Shown here one piece after another: positions 6,746 to 14,832 of a DNA stretch of 17,331 bases. How positions within the stretch are numbered: the first letter of the stretch is position 1; every line of letters begins with the position of its first letter. Below the pieces are notes generated by a model that worked only from the letters and a program-made list of their open reading frames with translations, searched no databases and was not told where the DNA came from. The position numbers and the translations under genes are program-made. Origin of the DNA: Prevotella sp. CAG:617 (GTDB lineage Bacteria; Bacteroidota; Bacteroidia; Bacteroidales; Bacteroidaceae); assembly GCA_000438115.1 (NCBI GenBank), contig FR903582.1, forward strand, positions 23,082 to 40,412, in the 5' to 3' direction.

Positions 6746-8860
6746 CTAATCGTGGGTAGAAAAGAAGCCCGTATCGAAAATGTTGTGACGCGGCTGGCGC
6801 ATGCGCGGCGGTTGCGGCGCCTTGAGTTCCGGATAGGAAATACGCGTGTGGTAGATGGTTTTGAGGCTTTCTACAAACACGTCCTTGGCCATGTCGATGT
6901 CGCGGAAGGTGATGGGACACTTCTTGAAGTTGCCCTCGCGCACCATGCCGTCTACAATGCGGTCGACCATCTCGCGCAGGCTCTCCTCGGTCACGTTTTT
7001 CAGGCTGCGCGACGTAGCCTCTACGGCGTCGGCCATCATCAGTATGGCCTGCTCACGCGTAAAGGGATTGGGGCCGGGGTAGGTAAAGAGCCGCTCGTCA
7101 ACCGTTTCGCCGGGATGTTTGTTGCAATACTGGATGTAGAAGAACTTGACCTTGCTCGTGCCGTGGTGTGTATAGATAAAGTCACGGATAATGCGCGGCA
7201 GGTGGTGCTTCTCGGCCAGCCGCAGCCCCTCGATGACGTGCCCTATGATTACCTGGGCCGACTGCTCCTCGGAGAGCTGGTCGTGAGGGTTGGTGCCGCT
7301 CTGGTTTTCGGTAAAGAAGGCCGCATTCTTTATTTTTCCGATGTCGTGATAAAGGGCCCCCGTGCGCACCAGCTGGGTCTTGGCCCCGATTTTGTTGGCC
7401 ACCTCGGCCGCCAGGTTGGCCACCTGCATGGAGTGGTTAAATGTGCCCTGTGCCTCCTTCGACATACGCTGCAGCAGGCCGTTGTTGGTGTCGCTCAGCT
7501 CAATGAGCGTGATGCTCGAGGTAAAGCCGAACATGCGCTCAATCACATACATCAGCGGGTAGGCAAACAGGAGCGTCACGCCGTTGACCACCAGATAGGT
7601 GTAGTAGTGCGTGTCAAGCTGTTTCAGGTTAAGCCCCTGCACCAGATCGTAAGCCAGCGAGAAGAGCAGGGCCACACCGCTGGTAATGATGGCCACGCGC
7701 AGCAGCTGCGAGCGCTTGGTCATTTCGTGCAGCGAGAAGATGGCCGCCTGTCCCGACACAATCTGTATCAGAATGAATTCGTAGGGATTATGCAGGGCAA
7801 GCGAGGAGAGCAGGGTAGTGATAACCAGCGTAACGAAGGCCGTACGCGAGTCCATGAACACCCTGACAAATATCGGAACAAGGGCATAAGGCACCAGATA
7901 GACACTGAAAAAGTTGTGTGACACCATCAGTCCCGTTACGGCCGGAAAGACGGCAATAAACGTAAAGAGCAGCGAAATGCTGTTGACGGAATTGTAGTAG
8001 TCGCGCCTGAACACGTGCAGGTAAATCAGGAAGAGCGTAAAGAGCATGATGACGGCCAGCAGCTGCCCGGCCAGCACCATCCACTGCTGGCGCCCCGGCG
8101 AGGCACGCCGCAGGCTTTCCTTTTCGAGCGACTGGAGAATGTTGTAGGTATGCTGGCTGACAATTTCGCCCCGGTCAATGATTTTCTGACCGGTCTGCAC
8201 CATGCCGCTGGCCGGCGAAATGGTGCCCAGCAGGTCCTCACGCTGCGCCATGGTCTTAGCCGTATCCAGAATGAGGTTAGGCTCGAGATAGTTGTTGAAA
8301 TTGGTGCGGCGCATGATTTCACGCGAAAAATGGAGCGTATCGGCCTGCAAGACATATTCGTAAGCCGTGCGCGGCGAAAACACGACGGCAACTTCCTGCG
8401 TGGACGACTCCTGACCCACCACAACATGCACGCGCGGAATGCCGCTGTCGGTCAGCTGGTTGAGCTGGTCGCCGCTCATAATACCCTGCCCGTAAATGCG
8501 GTGGAGCATCTCAACCAGATGAATCACATATTCATAGGGCACTCCCTTGAGCCGCCCGGAAGTATAGTCCTCACGCAACGACTTGATGGCCCGGCTCTCC
8601 GTCACCAGATTGGCCGTAAAATAGGGCTGGATGAGTTTCTTTACACTGTCGCGCTCACGCTTGAGCTGAGCGTCGGGCTTATAAATCGGAAAATCATAGG
8701 ATGCAATCAGTTGACCGTACTTCCACGGACGTCCCATTTCATACTCATAACCAAACTTGTTTTCACGCGGCAGACTGATTACCACCACCAGAGCTGCAAT
8801 CAGTACAACCGCCACTTTGAAGAGGCGCATGCCGGAATTTCTTGATTTGAATTTCACCAT
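6746..8860 (-). CDS. 7TMR-HD membrane phosphohydrolase, PgpH-like probable c-di-AMP phosphodiesterase
   Basis: The 704-residue product has the full layout of the PgpH family. One transmembrane helix (about residues 11-30) leads to an extracytoplasmic 7TMR-HDED domain (about 31-255). A cluster of about seven transmembrane helices (about 258-445) follows, then a cytoplasmic HD domain (about 465-665). Metal-ligand motifs are intact: H476 in GTFNHSM, H505-D506 in YHDIGK, H541 in GHVIEG, H565-H566 in THHG and D611 in MMADAVEA. In Listeria, PgpH hydrolyses c-di-AMP to pApA. The same substrate here is inferred from family, and no synthase (DacA) lies in the window. The ATG at 8860 is used. A downstream ATG (residue 11) would also retain the first helix. 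It is transcribed alone, away from ahcY, with its own terminator at 6665-6714 and a possible promoter at 8898-8927. Confidence 0.9.
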   Translation of the reverse strand: MVKFKSRNSGMRLFKVAVVLIAALVVVISLPRENKFGYEYEMGRPWKYGQLIASYDFPIYKPDAQLKRERDSVKKLIQPYFTANLVTESRAIKSLREDYTSGRLKGVPYEYVIHLVEMLHRIYGQGIMSGDQLNQLTDSGIPRVHVVVGQESSTQEVAVVFSPRTAYEYVLQADTLHFSREIMRRTNFNNYLEPNLILDTAKTMAQREDLLGTISPASGMVQTGQKIIDRGEIVSQHTYNILQSLEKESLRRASPGRQQWMVLAGQLLAVIMLFTLFLIYLHVFRRDYYNSVNSISLLFTFIAVFPAVTGLMVSHNFFSVYLVPYALVPIFVRVFMDSRTAFVTLVITTLLSSLALHNPYEFILIQIVSGQAAIFSLHEMTKRSQLLRVAIITSGVALLFSLAYDLVQGLNLKQLDTHYYTYLVVNGVTLLFAYPLMYVIERMFGFTSSITLIELSDTNNGLLQRMSKEAQGTFNHSMQVANLAAEVANKIGAKTQLVRTGALYHDIGKIKNAAFFTENQSGTNPHDQLSEEQSAQVIIGHVIEGLRLAEKHHLPRIIRDFIYTHHGTSKVKFFYIQYCNKHPGETVDERLFTYPGPNPFTREQAILMMADAVEATSRSLKNVTEESLREMVDRIVDGMVREGNFKKCPITFRDIDMAKDVFVESLKTIYHTRISYPELKAPQPPRMRQPRHNIFDTGFFSTHD

Positions 8861-8897
8861 ATTCCAAAAACTGTATGAAACTTTGCCAGCGAAGTTA

Positions 8898-8927
8898 CAA
8901 ATTAATCGCGAAAAACCGGAATTTCAA
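8898..8927 (-). promoter_or_regulatory. Possible promoter of the pgpH-like gene
   Basis: Read on the minus strand, TTG (complement of 8925-8927) is followed after exactly 19 bases by TTAATTTG (complement of 8898-8905). This is one mismatch from the Bacteroidota -7 consensus TAnnTTTG. It lies 37 bases before the start codon at 8860. Spacing and position are good but the -7 match is imperfect. Confidence 0.45.
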
Positions 8928-8958
8928 CCTTCACATTATCACCTGCTTAAACATCTTT

Positions 8959-8988
8959 CCCCTGATTCGGGGCGGCCCCCCTTTTTTT
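8959..8988 (+). other. Terminator-like element with two competing hairpins
   Basis: GGGG at 8969-8972 can pair upstream with CCCC 8959-8962 (loop TGATTC) or downstream with CCCC 8976-8979 (loop CGG). The latter is followed by CC and a run of seven T (8982-8988), resembling a small intrinsic terminator on the plus strand. No plus-strand gene precedes it, because it sits between the divergent pgpH-like and ahcY genes. It also lies upstream of the best ahcY promoter. It may stop antisense transcripts, or be a fortuitous GC cluster. Confidence 0.35.
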
Positions 8989-9022
8989 AACTTCCCAACA
9001 TGTCATAATCAAAACCGCACGC

Positions 9023-9052
9023 TTGCAGGCTGCTGATAATTTCGTATCTTTG
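9023..9052 (+). promoter_or_regulatory. Probable promoter of ahcY
   Basis: TTG at 9023-9025 is followed after 19 bases by TATCTTTG (9045-9052), a full match to the Bacteroidota -7 consensus TAnnTTTG. Transcription would begin near 9058-9060 and leave a leader of about 60 bases before the ATG at 9119. Confidence 0.72.
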
Positions 9053-9118
9053 CACGGGCGTCAGCCACGCCTGTATATCAGTCAGAAAAATCAATCCGAA
9101 ACAACATAAACACAACAC

Positions 9119-10537
9119 ATGGAAAAAGAACTTTTCAGCACGTTGCCCCATAAGGTAGCGGACATGGGACTGGCCGACTTCGGCCGCAAGGAAATTGAAA
9201 TTGCCGAACACGAAATGCCGGGACTCATGGCCCTGCGCGAAAAATACGCCGGCCAGAAACCCCTGAAGGGTGCCCGCGTAATGGGCTCGCTGCACATGAC
9301 CATCCAGACAGCCGTGCTCATCGAAACCCTGCTCGACCTCGGTGCCGAAGTACGCTGGTGCTCCTGCAACATCTACTCTACGCAGGACCACGCTGCCGCA
9401 GCCATTGCCCAGGACGGTGTGGGTGTATATGCCTGGAAGGGCGAGGCGCTCGACGACTACTGGTGGTGCACGCTGCAGGCCATGAACTTTGCTGACGGCC
9501 AGATGCCCAACATGATTGTAGACGACGGCGGCGACGCCACCCTGATGATTCATCTGGGCGTGGCAGCTGAAAAAGACCCGTCGGTGCTCGATACGCCCTC
9601 AACCAGCGGCGACGAAGCTGCCCTCAAGCAGATCCTCAAACAAACCCTGCAGGAACGCCCCGGCATGTGGACCAAAATGGCCGCCGGCATCAAGGGTGTG
9701 AGTGAGGAAACCACTACCGGCGTACACCGTCTGTATCAGATGATGGAACGCGGCGAACTGCTCTTCCCGGCCTTCAACGTAAACGACTCCGTTACGAAGT
9801 CAAAATTCGACAACCTCTACGGCTGCCGCGAATCGCTGGCCGACGGTATCAAGCGTGCCACGGACGTAATGATTGCCGGCAAGGTGTGTGTAGTAGCCGG
9901 CTACGGCGAAGTAGGCAAGGGCTGCGTCCAGAGCATGCGCTCCTACGGTGCCCGCGTCATCGTGACCGAAATAGACCCCATCTGCGCCCTTCAGGCCGCC
10001 ATGGAAGGTTATGAAGTTATGACCATGGAAGAAGCTGCTCCGCTGGGCAACATCTTCGTAACCACAACCGGCAACATCGACGTGATTACCACCGACCACA
10101 TGAAAGCCATGCCCGACCAGGCCATCGTTTGCAACATCGGTCACTTTGACAGCGAAATCCAGGTGGAAGCGCTCAAGCAGCTGCCCGGCGTAGTATGCAC
10201 CAACATCAAGCCGCAGGTCGACAGCTACCGTTTCCCCGACGGACACCGCATTACCCTGCTGGCTGACGGCCGCCTCGTCAACCTGGGTTGTGCCACCGGC
10301 CACCCCTCATTCGTGATGAGCAACTCCTTTACCAACCAGACACTGGCACAGATTGAGCTTTTCAATAATAACTACGAAGTAGGTGTGTACCGCTTGCCCA
10401 AACATCTTGACGAAGAAGTGGCCCGCCTGCATCTTGACCGTATCGGTGTGCATCTTACCCGTCTGACACAGGCACAGGCCGACTACATCGGCGTACCCGT
10501 TGAAGGCCCCTACAAAGCCGAACACTACCGCTACTAA
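9119..10537 (+). CDS. ahcY: Adenosylhomocysteinase (S-adenosyl-L-homocysteine hydrolase)
   Basis: This cytoplasmic NAD-dependent enzyme splits S-adenosylhomocysteine into adenosine and homocysteine, relieving product inhibition of methyltransferases. The 472-residue product carries all hallmarks: H59 in GSLHM, NIYSTQDHAAAAIA (residues 84-97), the catalytic segment DSVTKSKFDN (K227, D231), the NAD-binding loop GYGEVGKG (261-268), NIGHFDSEI, LGCATGHPSFVMSNSF and the C-terminal PYKAEHYRY that reaches the neighbouring subunit. Relative to the roughly 430-residue mammalian enzyme, the extra length includes a segment near residues 150-190 (SVLDTPSTSGDEAALKQ), as is common in bacterial enzymes. The ATG at 9119 is preceded by an A-rich leader and a good promoter at 9023-9052. 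The YfhO gene follows after 85 bases containing a hairpin. No luxS or mtnN alternative is visible in the window. Confidence 0.98.
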   Translation: MEKELFSTLPHKVADMGLADFGRKEIEIAEHEMPGLMALREKYAGQKPLKGARVMGSLHMTIQTAVLIETLLDLGAEVRWCSCNIYSTQDHAAAAIAQDGVGVYAWKGEALDDYWWCTLQAMNFADGQMPNMIVDDGGDATLMIHLGVAAEKDPSVLDTPSTSGDEAALKQILKQTLQERPGMWTKMAAGIKGVSEETTTGVHRLYQMMERGELLFPAFNVNDSVTKSKFDNLYGCRESLADGIKRATDVMIAGKVCVVAGYGEVGKGCVQSMRSYGARVIVTEIDPICALQAAMEGYEVMTMEEAAPLGNIFVTTTGNIDVITTDHMKAMPDQAIVCNIGHFDSEIQVEALKQLPGVVCTNIKPQVDSYRFPDGHRITLLADGRLVNLGCATGHPSFVMSNSFTNQTLAQIELFNNNYEVGVYRLPKHLDEEVARLHLDRIGVHLTRLTQAQADYIGVPVEGPYKAEHYRY

Positions 10538-10562
10538 TCCGCTCAACCTAACCCTGATTAAA

Positions 10563-10606
10563 AAACGGCGGAAGACGCATCCAAATCGGATTAACTTCCG
10601 CCGTTT
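10563..10606. terminator. Hairpin between ahcY and the YfhO gene (terminator or attenuator)
   Basis: A perfect 12-base-pair stem (AAACGGCGGAAG at 10563-10574 with CTTCCGCCGTTT at 10595-10606) has an inner ATCC/GGAT stem. On the plus strand only TTT follows, then CATAAT, so it would terminate ahcY transcripts weakly. On the minus strand the stem is followed by TTTTTT (complement of 10560-10565), a better T-run, although no minus-strand gene lies upstream. It ends 16 bases before the YfhO start codon. Confidence 0.6.
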
Positions 10607-10622
10607 CATAATACCAAAGTCT

Positions 10623-13184
10623 ATGAAAATGAATGCATTGCTCAAAAAATACTGGCCCGACGCCGCAGCCGTAGTATTGTTTCTGCTAATCAGTCTGGCC
10701 TACTTCATTACTCCCATCAGCCAGAACCTCGTATTGGGCGGACACGACAACACGGGCGGACTGGGCCTGAGCCGCGAACAAACGGAGTATATGGCACAAA
10801 CGGGCGAGCGCACCCGCTGGACAAACTCACTCTTCTGCGGTATGCCGACGTACCAGATTGCGCCGTCGTACGACTCTACCGAAACCATCAGCCTGCTCAC
10901 CCGCATCTACTCGCTGGGCACGGTGGGCGTACTGGCCTACGCTTTTCTCTACATGCTGGGCTTTTACATTTTGATGCGGGCCTTTAACTTCAAGGCCTGG
11001 CTCTCGGTGTTGGGGGCCATAGTATGGGCCTTCTCGTCGTATCTTTTCATCATTATTGCGGCGGGCCACATCTGGAAGGTCATGACGCTGGCCTTCATCC
11101 CGCCCACCATTGCCGGACTGGTGCTGTGCTACCGCGGAAAATTGCTTTGGGGCGGTGCCGTGACGGCATTGTTCACGGCTTTCCAAATCTACTCCAACCA
11201 CCTGCAAATGACTTACTACTTCCTGTTTGTCATGCTGTGCATCGTGATTGGCTATCTGGTTGAAGCCATACGCACCAAAACGCTCACACGTTTCTGGAAA
11301 AGTTCACTGGTAGCCCTGATAGGCGGACTGATTGGTCTGATGGCCAACTTCTCCAACCTTTACCACACTTACCAGTACAGCCAGGAGAGCATGCGCGGCA
11401 AGAGCGAACTCACGCCGCTGCCTGCCGACAAGAACAAGTCAACCGGAAACGGACTGAACCGTGACTACATCACGCAGTGGAGCTACGGAATCGGCGAAAC
11501 CTGGACGCTCATGGTGCCCAACGTCAAGGGCGGCGGCTCGGGTTCGCTGCTTGACAACCCCAAGGCTCAGCAAAACGAACAGATCGGCACGCTGCAGGAA
11601 TGTATGGCCCAGACCTATCAGCTGTTGCAGCAGAATGCCTCGGGCATGGAGCAGTTTACGCCGGGACTTAACCAGTATTGGGGCAACCAGCCGGGCACGG
11701 TGGGTCCCGTATATGTAGGTGCGCTGGTCTGCTTCCTCTTCATCCTGGCCCTGTTCTACGTCAAAGGTCCCATGAAGTGGGCGCTGCTGGCGGCCACCCT
11801 AATTTCGTTCTTCTTTGCATGGGGAAAGAACATCCCAGGCCTGACCAACTTCCTCATTGACCATCTGCCCATGTACAACAAGTTCCGTTCGGTATCGTCC
11901 GCCCTGGTGATGGCCGAACTGACCATACCTTTGCTGGCCCTGCTGGGACTGGCCCGCATCTGCCGCGAGCCGGAGGTGCTGCGCAAGGACAACAAGTACA
12001 TCTACATCTCACTGGCTCTGACCGGCGGTGTATGCCTGCTGTTTGCCCTGGCTCCGGGCCTGTTCTTCGGCAACTGCCTCAACTATAACGAACAGGAAAT
12101 GCTGACGAAACTGGGCGGCATCTTTCCGCCTGACTTCATCAACCGCTATGAGGAAGCCATCGGCAGTGTGCGCCACGCCATACTGACCGCCGACGCCTGG
12201 CGTTCACTGGCCTTCATTCTGGTAGGATTTGCCATACTCTGGCTCTACCGTATCGACAAAATCAAGGCACCGGCCATGTGCATCATGCTGACCGTAGTAT
12301 GCCTTATTGACCTGTGGGGCGTTGACCGCCGTTACCTGAACAACGACAACTTTACGACCGCACAGCAGAACATGGCCATTGTGGAGAAGACCCCGGCCGA
12401 CGAACAGATTCTGGCCGACAAGGCTCCGGACTACCGCGTACTCGACCTGACGCACGACACCTTCAACGACAATACGGCCGGATACTGGCACAAGAACATC
12501 GGTGGCTACCACGCTGCCAAGCTGCGCCGCTTCCAGGACATCGTAGACCGCTGCCTGCAGCCCGAAATCAAACATATCTTCGAGATTCAGGGCAACTTTG
12601 CCGACCCGCGCTGCGACTCCCTGCTCAACGTGCTGAACATGCTGAACATGAAATACGTGATTGCGCCGGCACAGAACGGACAGAACATGGCGCTGCCCAA
12701 CCCGCACGCCTACGGTGCCGGATGGTTTGTCAGCCAGATCAAGCAGGTAAAGGGCGCTGACGCTGAAATGCAGGGCCTGCAGCAGAACGACCTGCGCCAT
12801 ACGGCCATCGTAGAGTCGCGCTACGCCAGCCTGCTGGGCACGGCTACCGACTCCACCGGTACGGTTACGATGACCAAGAGCCTGCCCAACGAGGTACACT
12901 ACGACATAAATTCCAGCAAGGGCGGACTGGTGGTATTCTCCGAAATCTTCTATCCGGAATGGACAGCCACCATCGACGGCAAACCGGCCGAAATAGGCTG
13001 CGCCAACTATCTGTTGCGCGCCCTGCAGATGCCGGCCGGCAAACACACCGTGGTGTTCAGCTTCAAGCCCAAGAGCATCACCATGTCCGAAGCCGTGTCC
13101 TATACGGCCATTGCCCTGCTCATTATCGGATTCCTGGCCGCCCTGGCCCTCAGCCTGAGCCAGACCCGCAAGCGCAAGGCCTGA
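10623..13184 (+). CDS. YfhO-family multispanning membrane protein (GT-C-like)
   Basis: The 853-residue product is an integral membrane protein of the YfhO family. An N-terminal helix (residues about 13-31) is followed by a loop with GGHDNTGGLGLSREQTEY (D42). About a dozen hydrophobic segments lie between 95 and 570. A large non-membrane domain spans about 575-820 (with LNMLNMKYVIAP and FYPEWTATIDGKPAEI), and one last helix lies at about 826-846 before a basic tail. In Bacillus, YfhO is needed to transfer GlcNAc from an undecaprenyl-phosphate donor onto lipoteichoic acid. The Bacteroidota members are uncharacterised as far as I know and may glycosylate other envelope polymers. The frame is open upstream into ahcY (TTG at 10500), but ATG 10623 gives the normal signal-anchor start and follows the intergenic hairpin. 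It is probably partly co-transcribed with ahcY and ends at the terminator at 13209-13264. Confidence 0.87.
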   Translation: MKMNALLKKYWPDAAAVVLFLLISLAYFITPISQNLVLGGHDNTGGLGLSREQTEYMAQTGERTRWTNSLFCGMPTYQIAPSYDSTETISLLTRIYSLGTVGVLAYAFLYMLGFYILMRAFNFKAWLSVLGAIVWAFSSYLFIIIAAGHIWKVMTLAFIPPTIAGLVLCYRGKLLWGGAVTALFTAFQIYSNHLQMTYYFLFVMLCIVIGYLVEAIRTKTLTRFWKSSLVALIGGLIGLMANFSNLYHTYQYSQESMRGKSELTPLPADKNKSTGNGLNRDYITQWSYGIGETWTLMVPNVKGGGSGSLLDNPKAQQNEQIGTLQECMAQTYQLLQQNASGMEQFTPGLNQYWGNQPGTVGPVYVGALVCFLFILALFYVKGPMKWALLAATLISFFFAWGKNIPGLTNFLIDHLPMYNKFRSVSSALVMAELTIPLLALLGLARICREPEVLRKDNKYIYISLALTGGVCLLFALAPGLFFGNCLNYNEQEMLTKLGGIFPPDFINRYEEAIGSVRHAILTADAWRSLAFILVGFAILWLYRIDKIKAPAMCIMLTVVCLIDLWGVDRRYLNNDNFTTAQQNMAIVEKTPADEQILADKAPDYRVLDLTHDTFNDNTAGYWHKNIGGYHAAKLRRFQDIVDRCLQPEIKHIFEIQGNFADPRCDSLLNVLNMLNMKYVIAPAQNGQNMALPNPHAYGAGWFVSQIKQVKGADAEMQGLQQNDLRHTAIVESRYASLLGTATDSTGTVTMTKSLPNEVHYDINSSKGGLVVFSEIFYPEWTATIDGKPAEIGCANYLLRALQMPAGKHTVVFSFKPKSITMSEAVSYTAIALLIIGFLAALALSLSQTRKRKA

Positions 13185-13208
13185 ATTCATAAAAGGCATT
13201 GACTCATC

Positions 13209-13264
13209 AAAGTGCTTCCAGCCGGAAACCATCAAGGATTCCGCACCGGCCGGAAGCACTTTTT
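13209..13264 (+). terminator. Rho-independent terminator after the YfhO gene
   Basis: AAAGTGCTTCC (13209-13219) pairs with GGAAGCACTTT (13252-13262). The stem continues inward, after one mismatch, with GCCGG/CCGGC. The T-run TTTTT covers 13260-13264. It begins 25 bases after the YfhO stop. Confidence 0.88.
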
Positions 13265-13328
13265 GCGTATCCGCCCCCGCACCATGGCTCTGCACGCCAA
13301 AAGAGACCGCCTTTATGCCCTAAAAAAC

Positions 13329-13359
13329 TTCGCATTTTGTAGCAAAAAACTTATCTTTG
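13329..13359 (+). promoter_or_regulatory. Probable promoter of the flavodiiron gene
   Basis: TATCTTTG at 13352-13359 fully matches the Bacteroidota -7 consensus. The -33 region 19 bases upstream is only TTCG (13329-13332), and a better TTTG (13336-13339) is too close at 12 bases. The start codon lies 28 bases after the -7 element, leaving a short leader. The strong terminator just upstream supports independent transcription. Confidence 0.62.
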
Positions 13360-13387
13360 CACAGACTCTACAAACAAATACTTGAAC

Positions 13388-14578
13388 ATGATGAACATAA
13401 AAGGAAAAGTTCACTACGTAGGCGTAAACGACCGGGTTAAGCACCGCTTTGAAGGACTCTGGTTCCTGCCCTACGGCGTTTCGTACAATGCTTATTTGAT
13501 TAATGATGAAAAAGTAGCCCTGGTAGATACCGTTGACGTGGCATTTTTCAGCGAATTTCTCGACCACATCCATGAAGTCATCGGCAACAAACCCATTGAC
13601 TACCTGATTATCAACCACATGGAGCCCGACCACAGCGGTTCCATCCCCCTCATACGCAAATATTATCCCAACATCAAGCTGGTGGGCAACGCCAAGACCC
13701 TGGACATGGTCAAGGGTTACTACTGTGCCGTAGCCCCCGAAGACGTAACGGTAAAGGAAGGCAGCACGCTCGACCTGGGACACCACAAACTGAGCTTCCA
13801 CCTCACCCCCATGCTCCACTGGCCCGAAACCATGATGACCTATGACCAGACGGAAAAGATTCTCTTCTCCGGCGACGCCTTCGGCTGCTTCGGCGCCCTC
13901 AACGGACACGTCATTGACCGCCACATGGACACCTCCATCTACTGGCCCGAAATGGAGCGCTACTTTGCCGCCATACTGGGCAAGTTCACTCCCATGGTGC
14001 AGCGCGCCATACCCAAGCTGGCCACCCTCGACATCCAGATGATATGCTCTACCCACGGCCCGGTGTGGGAGCAGGAGGTCAGCAAGGCCATTGCCACCTA
14101 CCAGCGCCTGAGCAGCGGACAGACCGAGGACGGACTCGTCATCTGCTACGGCTCGATGTACGGCAACACGCAGCGCATTGCCGAAGCCGTAGCCCGCGGT
14201 GCGGCCGAAGCGGGACTGAAAAAGATTATCGTACACAACCTCTCGGTGTCGCAGCCCAGCTACGTGCTGGCCGACATTTTCCGCTTCCGTGGTCTGGCCG
14301 TCGGCGGCCCGACGTACAACGGCGGCCTCTTCCCCGTGGTTGAAGACCTGCTCAAGCGCCTGGCCGGACGCGAGGTGAGCCAGCACGTACTGGGCTGTTT
14401 CGGCGGCTTTACGTGGAGCGGACAGGCCGTAAAGACCATCGAAAAATACAACGAAAAAATGCGCATGACGCAAATCGGACAAGCCGTAGAGTGGAAGCAG
14501 GGTGCCGGACCGCAGGCCGTAGAATCGGCCGTAGCTCTGGGCCGCATGATGGCCGAAGCCATCATGAACAAAGACTGA
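13388..14578 (+). CDS. Flavodiiron protein (A-type flavoprotein, O2/NO reductase)
   Basis: The 396-residue product has a metallo-beta-lactamase-like diiron domain (about residues 1-245) followed by a flavodoxin domain (about 248-396), the minimal class A architecture. Diiron ligands are all visible: H77, E79, D81 and H82 in NHMEPDHSG, H144 in MLHWPE, D163 in SGDAFG and H223 in STHGPVW. The FMN phosphate loop is YGSMYGNTQ (residues 254-262), with GGPTYNGG as the second FMN loop. Such enzymes reduce O2 to water and/or NO to N2O in the cytoplasm of anaerobes, taking electrons from rubredoxin or a similar partner. No such partner is encoded nearby. The frame extends two codons upstream to a TTG at 13382, but the ATG pair at 13388/13391 is preferred. 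It is a single-gene unit between the 13329-13359 promoter and a terminator near 14643-14687. Which gas is the main substrate cannot be read from the sequence. Confidence 0.95.
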   Translation: MMNIKGKVHYVGVNDRVKHRFEGLWFLPYGVSYNAYLINDEKVALVDTVDVAFFSEFLDHIHEVIGNKPIDYLIINHMEPDHSGSIPLIRKYYPNIKLVGNAKTLDMVKGYYCAVAPEDVTVKEGSTLDLGHHKLSFHLTPMLHWPETMMTYDQTEKILFSGDAFGCFGALNGHVIDRHMDTSIYWPEMERYFAAILGKFTPMVQRAIPKLATLDIQMICSTHGPVWEQEVSKAIATYQRLSSGQTEDGLVICYGSMYGNTQRIAEAVARGAAEAGLKKIIVHNLSVSQPSYVLADIFRFRGLAVGGPTYNGGLFPVVEDLLKRLAGREVSQHVLGCFGGFTWSGQAVKTIEKYNEKMRMTQIGQAVEWKQGAGPQAVESAVALGRMMAEAIMNKD

Positions 14579-14642
14579 CGCCGCCCTCTCTGCTTGCCGA
14601 ACGGGGAATCCCGACAGTCCGAACAACACATCATACCGGCGA

Positions 14643-14687
14643 CCGGAACAAGCCCTATCCAACGGCTTTCCGGCCGCTGTTTTTTTT
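14643..14687 (+). terminator. Probable terminator of the flavodiiron gene
   Basis: CCGGA (14643-14647) and AAGCC (14650-14654), separated by a two-base bulge, pair with GGCTT (14664-14668) and TCCGG (14669-14673). A run of eight T follows at 14680-14687, six bases after the stem. The bulge and the gap make it weaker than the other terminators in the window. Confidence 0.6.
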
Positions 14688-14758
14688 ACACACAGAGCGC
14701 CTGCCGGGCATAATCTGAAAAGCGGGCAGGAAAAAATCTTAAAGCCGGACCTTTTTTC

Positions 14759-14797
14759 ATTTAGCCGGCAGGAAATTTTTTTTCATCCAGGCTAAAT
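14759..14797. repeat. Inverted repeat ATTTAGCC / GGCTAAAT
   Basis: ATTTAGCC (14759-14766) and its exact complement GGCTAAAT (14790-14797) are separated by 23 bases that include eight consecutive T. As RNA it would form an AU-rich 8-base-pair stem. As DNA it could be two half-sites. No function can be assigned. Confidence 0.4.
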
Positions 14798-14832
14798 AGC
14801 CCTTCATACTCCCCCTCCTGAAAAGTAATTAA

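Noticed and set aside
6752..7921. Plus-strand open frame of 389 codons opposite the pgpH-like gene
   Set aside because: The minus-strand frame contains all HD and transmembrane motifs. The plus-strand translation is R/H/V-rich and matches nothing recognisable.
8757..8990. Plus-strand 77-codon frame over the start of the pgpH-like gene
   Set aside because: It is mostly antisense to a signal-anchor coding region and ends in the terminator-like T-run. It has no start context or recognisable domain.
10500..10622. Upstream extension of the YfhO gene to a TTG inside ahcY
   Set aside because: It would add 41 basic residues before the signal-anchor helix, overlap the end of ahcY and translate through the intergenic hairpin. 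ATG 10623 is the normal start.
13313..14662. Long minus-strand open frame (449 codons) opposite the flavodiiron gene, and similar antisense frames opposite DUF6089, bamA, YfhO and mutS
   Set aside because: They lie wholly across well-recognised genes, have low-complexity V/A/H/G-rich translations without domains, and are expected by chance opposite GC-rich coding sequence.
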